DNA of 64,000 nt, taken from Pseudomonadota bacterium. Lineage in GTDB: Bacteria; Pseudomonadota; Gammaproteobacteria; Burkholderiales; Burkholderiaceae_C. Location: NCBI GenBank assembly GCA_021808445.1, contig JAKBBP010000005.1, forward strand, positions 1 through 64,000, read 5' to 3'. This document shows positions 63,491 through 64,000 of the stretch, in pieces. The notes under the pieces were generated by a model that ran no database searches, was not told where the DNA came from, and saw only the letters and a program-made list of their open reading frames with translations. Both the position numbers and the translations under genes were made by a program. The first letter of the stretch is position 1. Every line of letters begins with the position of its first letter.

Positions 63491-64000
63491 ATGCCTTCCC
63501 ACAGCCCCGCTCCCCTCCCCCGCCCGACCCTGCTGCTGGTCGATGATGACCGCCTGGCCCTGGCCACCACCGCCCTGGGGCTTCGCCAGATGGGATACGC
63601 CGTGGTCCCGGCCGACTCTCCCGAACAGGCGCTGCTCTGTGCCGGCGCCGAGACCTTTGCGCTGGCGCTGCTCGACATGCGCATGCCGGGCCTGTCGGGC
63701 ATCGAACTGGCCCATCTGCTGGAGCGCCGGCACGGGCTTCGCAGCCTGTTCCTGAGCGCCCACGGAGAGCGCGAGGAGGTCAGCGAGGCCATCGCGCAGG
63801 GCGCGCTGGGCTATCTGGTCAAACCGGTCGACCCGGCGCACATGGTCCCCAGCATCGAAGCCGCGCTGGCACGCGCCCGGGACCTCGACGCCCTGCGCAG
63901 CGCCAAGCAGCAACTCGAACAGGCGCTCGCGGGCGAACGGGTGGTCAGCGTCGCGGTCGGCATGGTCATGGCCCGCAGGCAGCTTTCCGAGCAGGCCGCC
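63491..64000 (+). CDS. ANTAR-domain response regulator, partial
   Basis: ATG 63491 opens a frame that runs off the window end (170 codons seen), so the ORF track omits it. The receiver domain is complete: TLLLVDDDRLALATTALGL (acidic cluster), LALLDMRMPGLSG (phospho-acceptor Asp) and LGYLVKPVDPAHM (Lys). A coiled coil (LRSAKQQLEQAL) leads into AGERVVSVAVGMVMARRQLSEQAA, the first helix of an ANTAR RNA-binding domain (A-x-G-x-x-M-x-R-x-x-L-x-E-x-A). Relatives such as NasT/AmiR relieve transcription termination in target leaders, often for nitrogen assimilation. Confidence 0.85.
   Translation, partial: MPSHSPAPLPRPTLLLVDDDRLALATTALGLRQMGYAVVPADSPEQALLCAGAETFALALLDMRMPGLSGIELAHLLERRHGLRSLFLSAHGEREEVSEAIAQGALGYLVKPVDPAHMVPSIEAALARARDLDALRSAKQQLEQALAGERVVSVAVGMVMARRQLSEQAA

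Overview
The window is high-GC DNA that reads like a betaproteobacterium of the Burkholderiales type. The evidence is the EarP/EF-P pair with Arg32 in EF-P, the narXL-narKGHJI arrangement, DUF3079 and DUF6502/DUF5666 family genes, and the PabB-PabC fusion. I cannot name a species from sequence alone. It looks chromosomal: two tRNA genes plus housekeeping genes (ppiD, hupB, pgsA, uvrC, efp, argD-like, pabBC, gor-like), with only a short accessory patch at the left edge.

Layout. 1-1.6 kb: end of a HigA-like antitoxin, a possible gene fragment and an HNH endonuclease, bounded by tRNA-His and its terminator. 1.6-8.9 kb: PpiD, tRNA-Val, HU, then a minus-strand run udg-uvrC-pgsA-tartrate/malate dehydrogenase. 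8.9-10.7 kb: earP and its target efp, followed by a GC-rich repeat. 10.9-18.8 kb: MarR regulator, an amino-acid ABC importer, an alkaline-phosphatase/sulfatase family hydrolase, 4-hydroxyphenylpyruvate dioxygenase and an APC permease. 19-20.8 kb: divergent XRE regulator and SDR-like reductase.

20.8-33.9 kb is a complete respiratory nitrate reductase locus. On the minus strand, narX-narL feed narK-narG-narH-narJ-narI, followed by a parvulin isomerase and a DUF2214 membrane protein. Divergent from narX is a RIC/YtfE iron-centre repair protein with a DUF3079 gene. A NIT-domain chemoreceptor at 49-51 kb carries a perfect TTGAC-N4-GTCAA FNR-type site placed as in a class II promoter, so it may be anaerobically controlled like the nar genes.

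33.9-38.1 kb: CLC chloride channel, an alpha/beta hydrolase and an acetylornithine-type aminotransferase whose leader looks like a peptide-dependent attenuator. 38.1-46.7 kb: a poorly described module of DUF6502 regulator-like protein, DUF5666 lipoprotein and methyltransferase, divergent from a second large lipoprotein overlapped with an EAL phosphodiesterase, then a c'-like cytochrome and a PAS-GGDEF cyclase. One palindrome sits in both divergent promoters. 46.7-52.4 kb: DUF4359 protein, gamma-glutamyltransferase, the chemoreceptor, a small ORF and a second PAS-GGDEF protein.

52.4-58.4 kb is a catabolic cluster (MDR and SDR dehydrogenases, HisD-like dehydrogenase, MFS transporter, divergent LacI regulator) that best fits dihydroxypropanesulfonate (DHPS) oxidation, with two matching LacI-type operators about 251 bp apart. 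58.4-64 kb: Dsb-like thioredoxin, PabBC, glutathione-reductase-like enzyme, RidA, a degenerate receiver-domain protein and a divergent ANTAR response regulator cut by the window end. An AT-rich spacer with two inverted repeats separates the last two.
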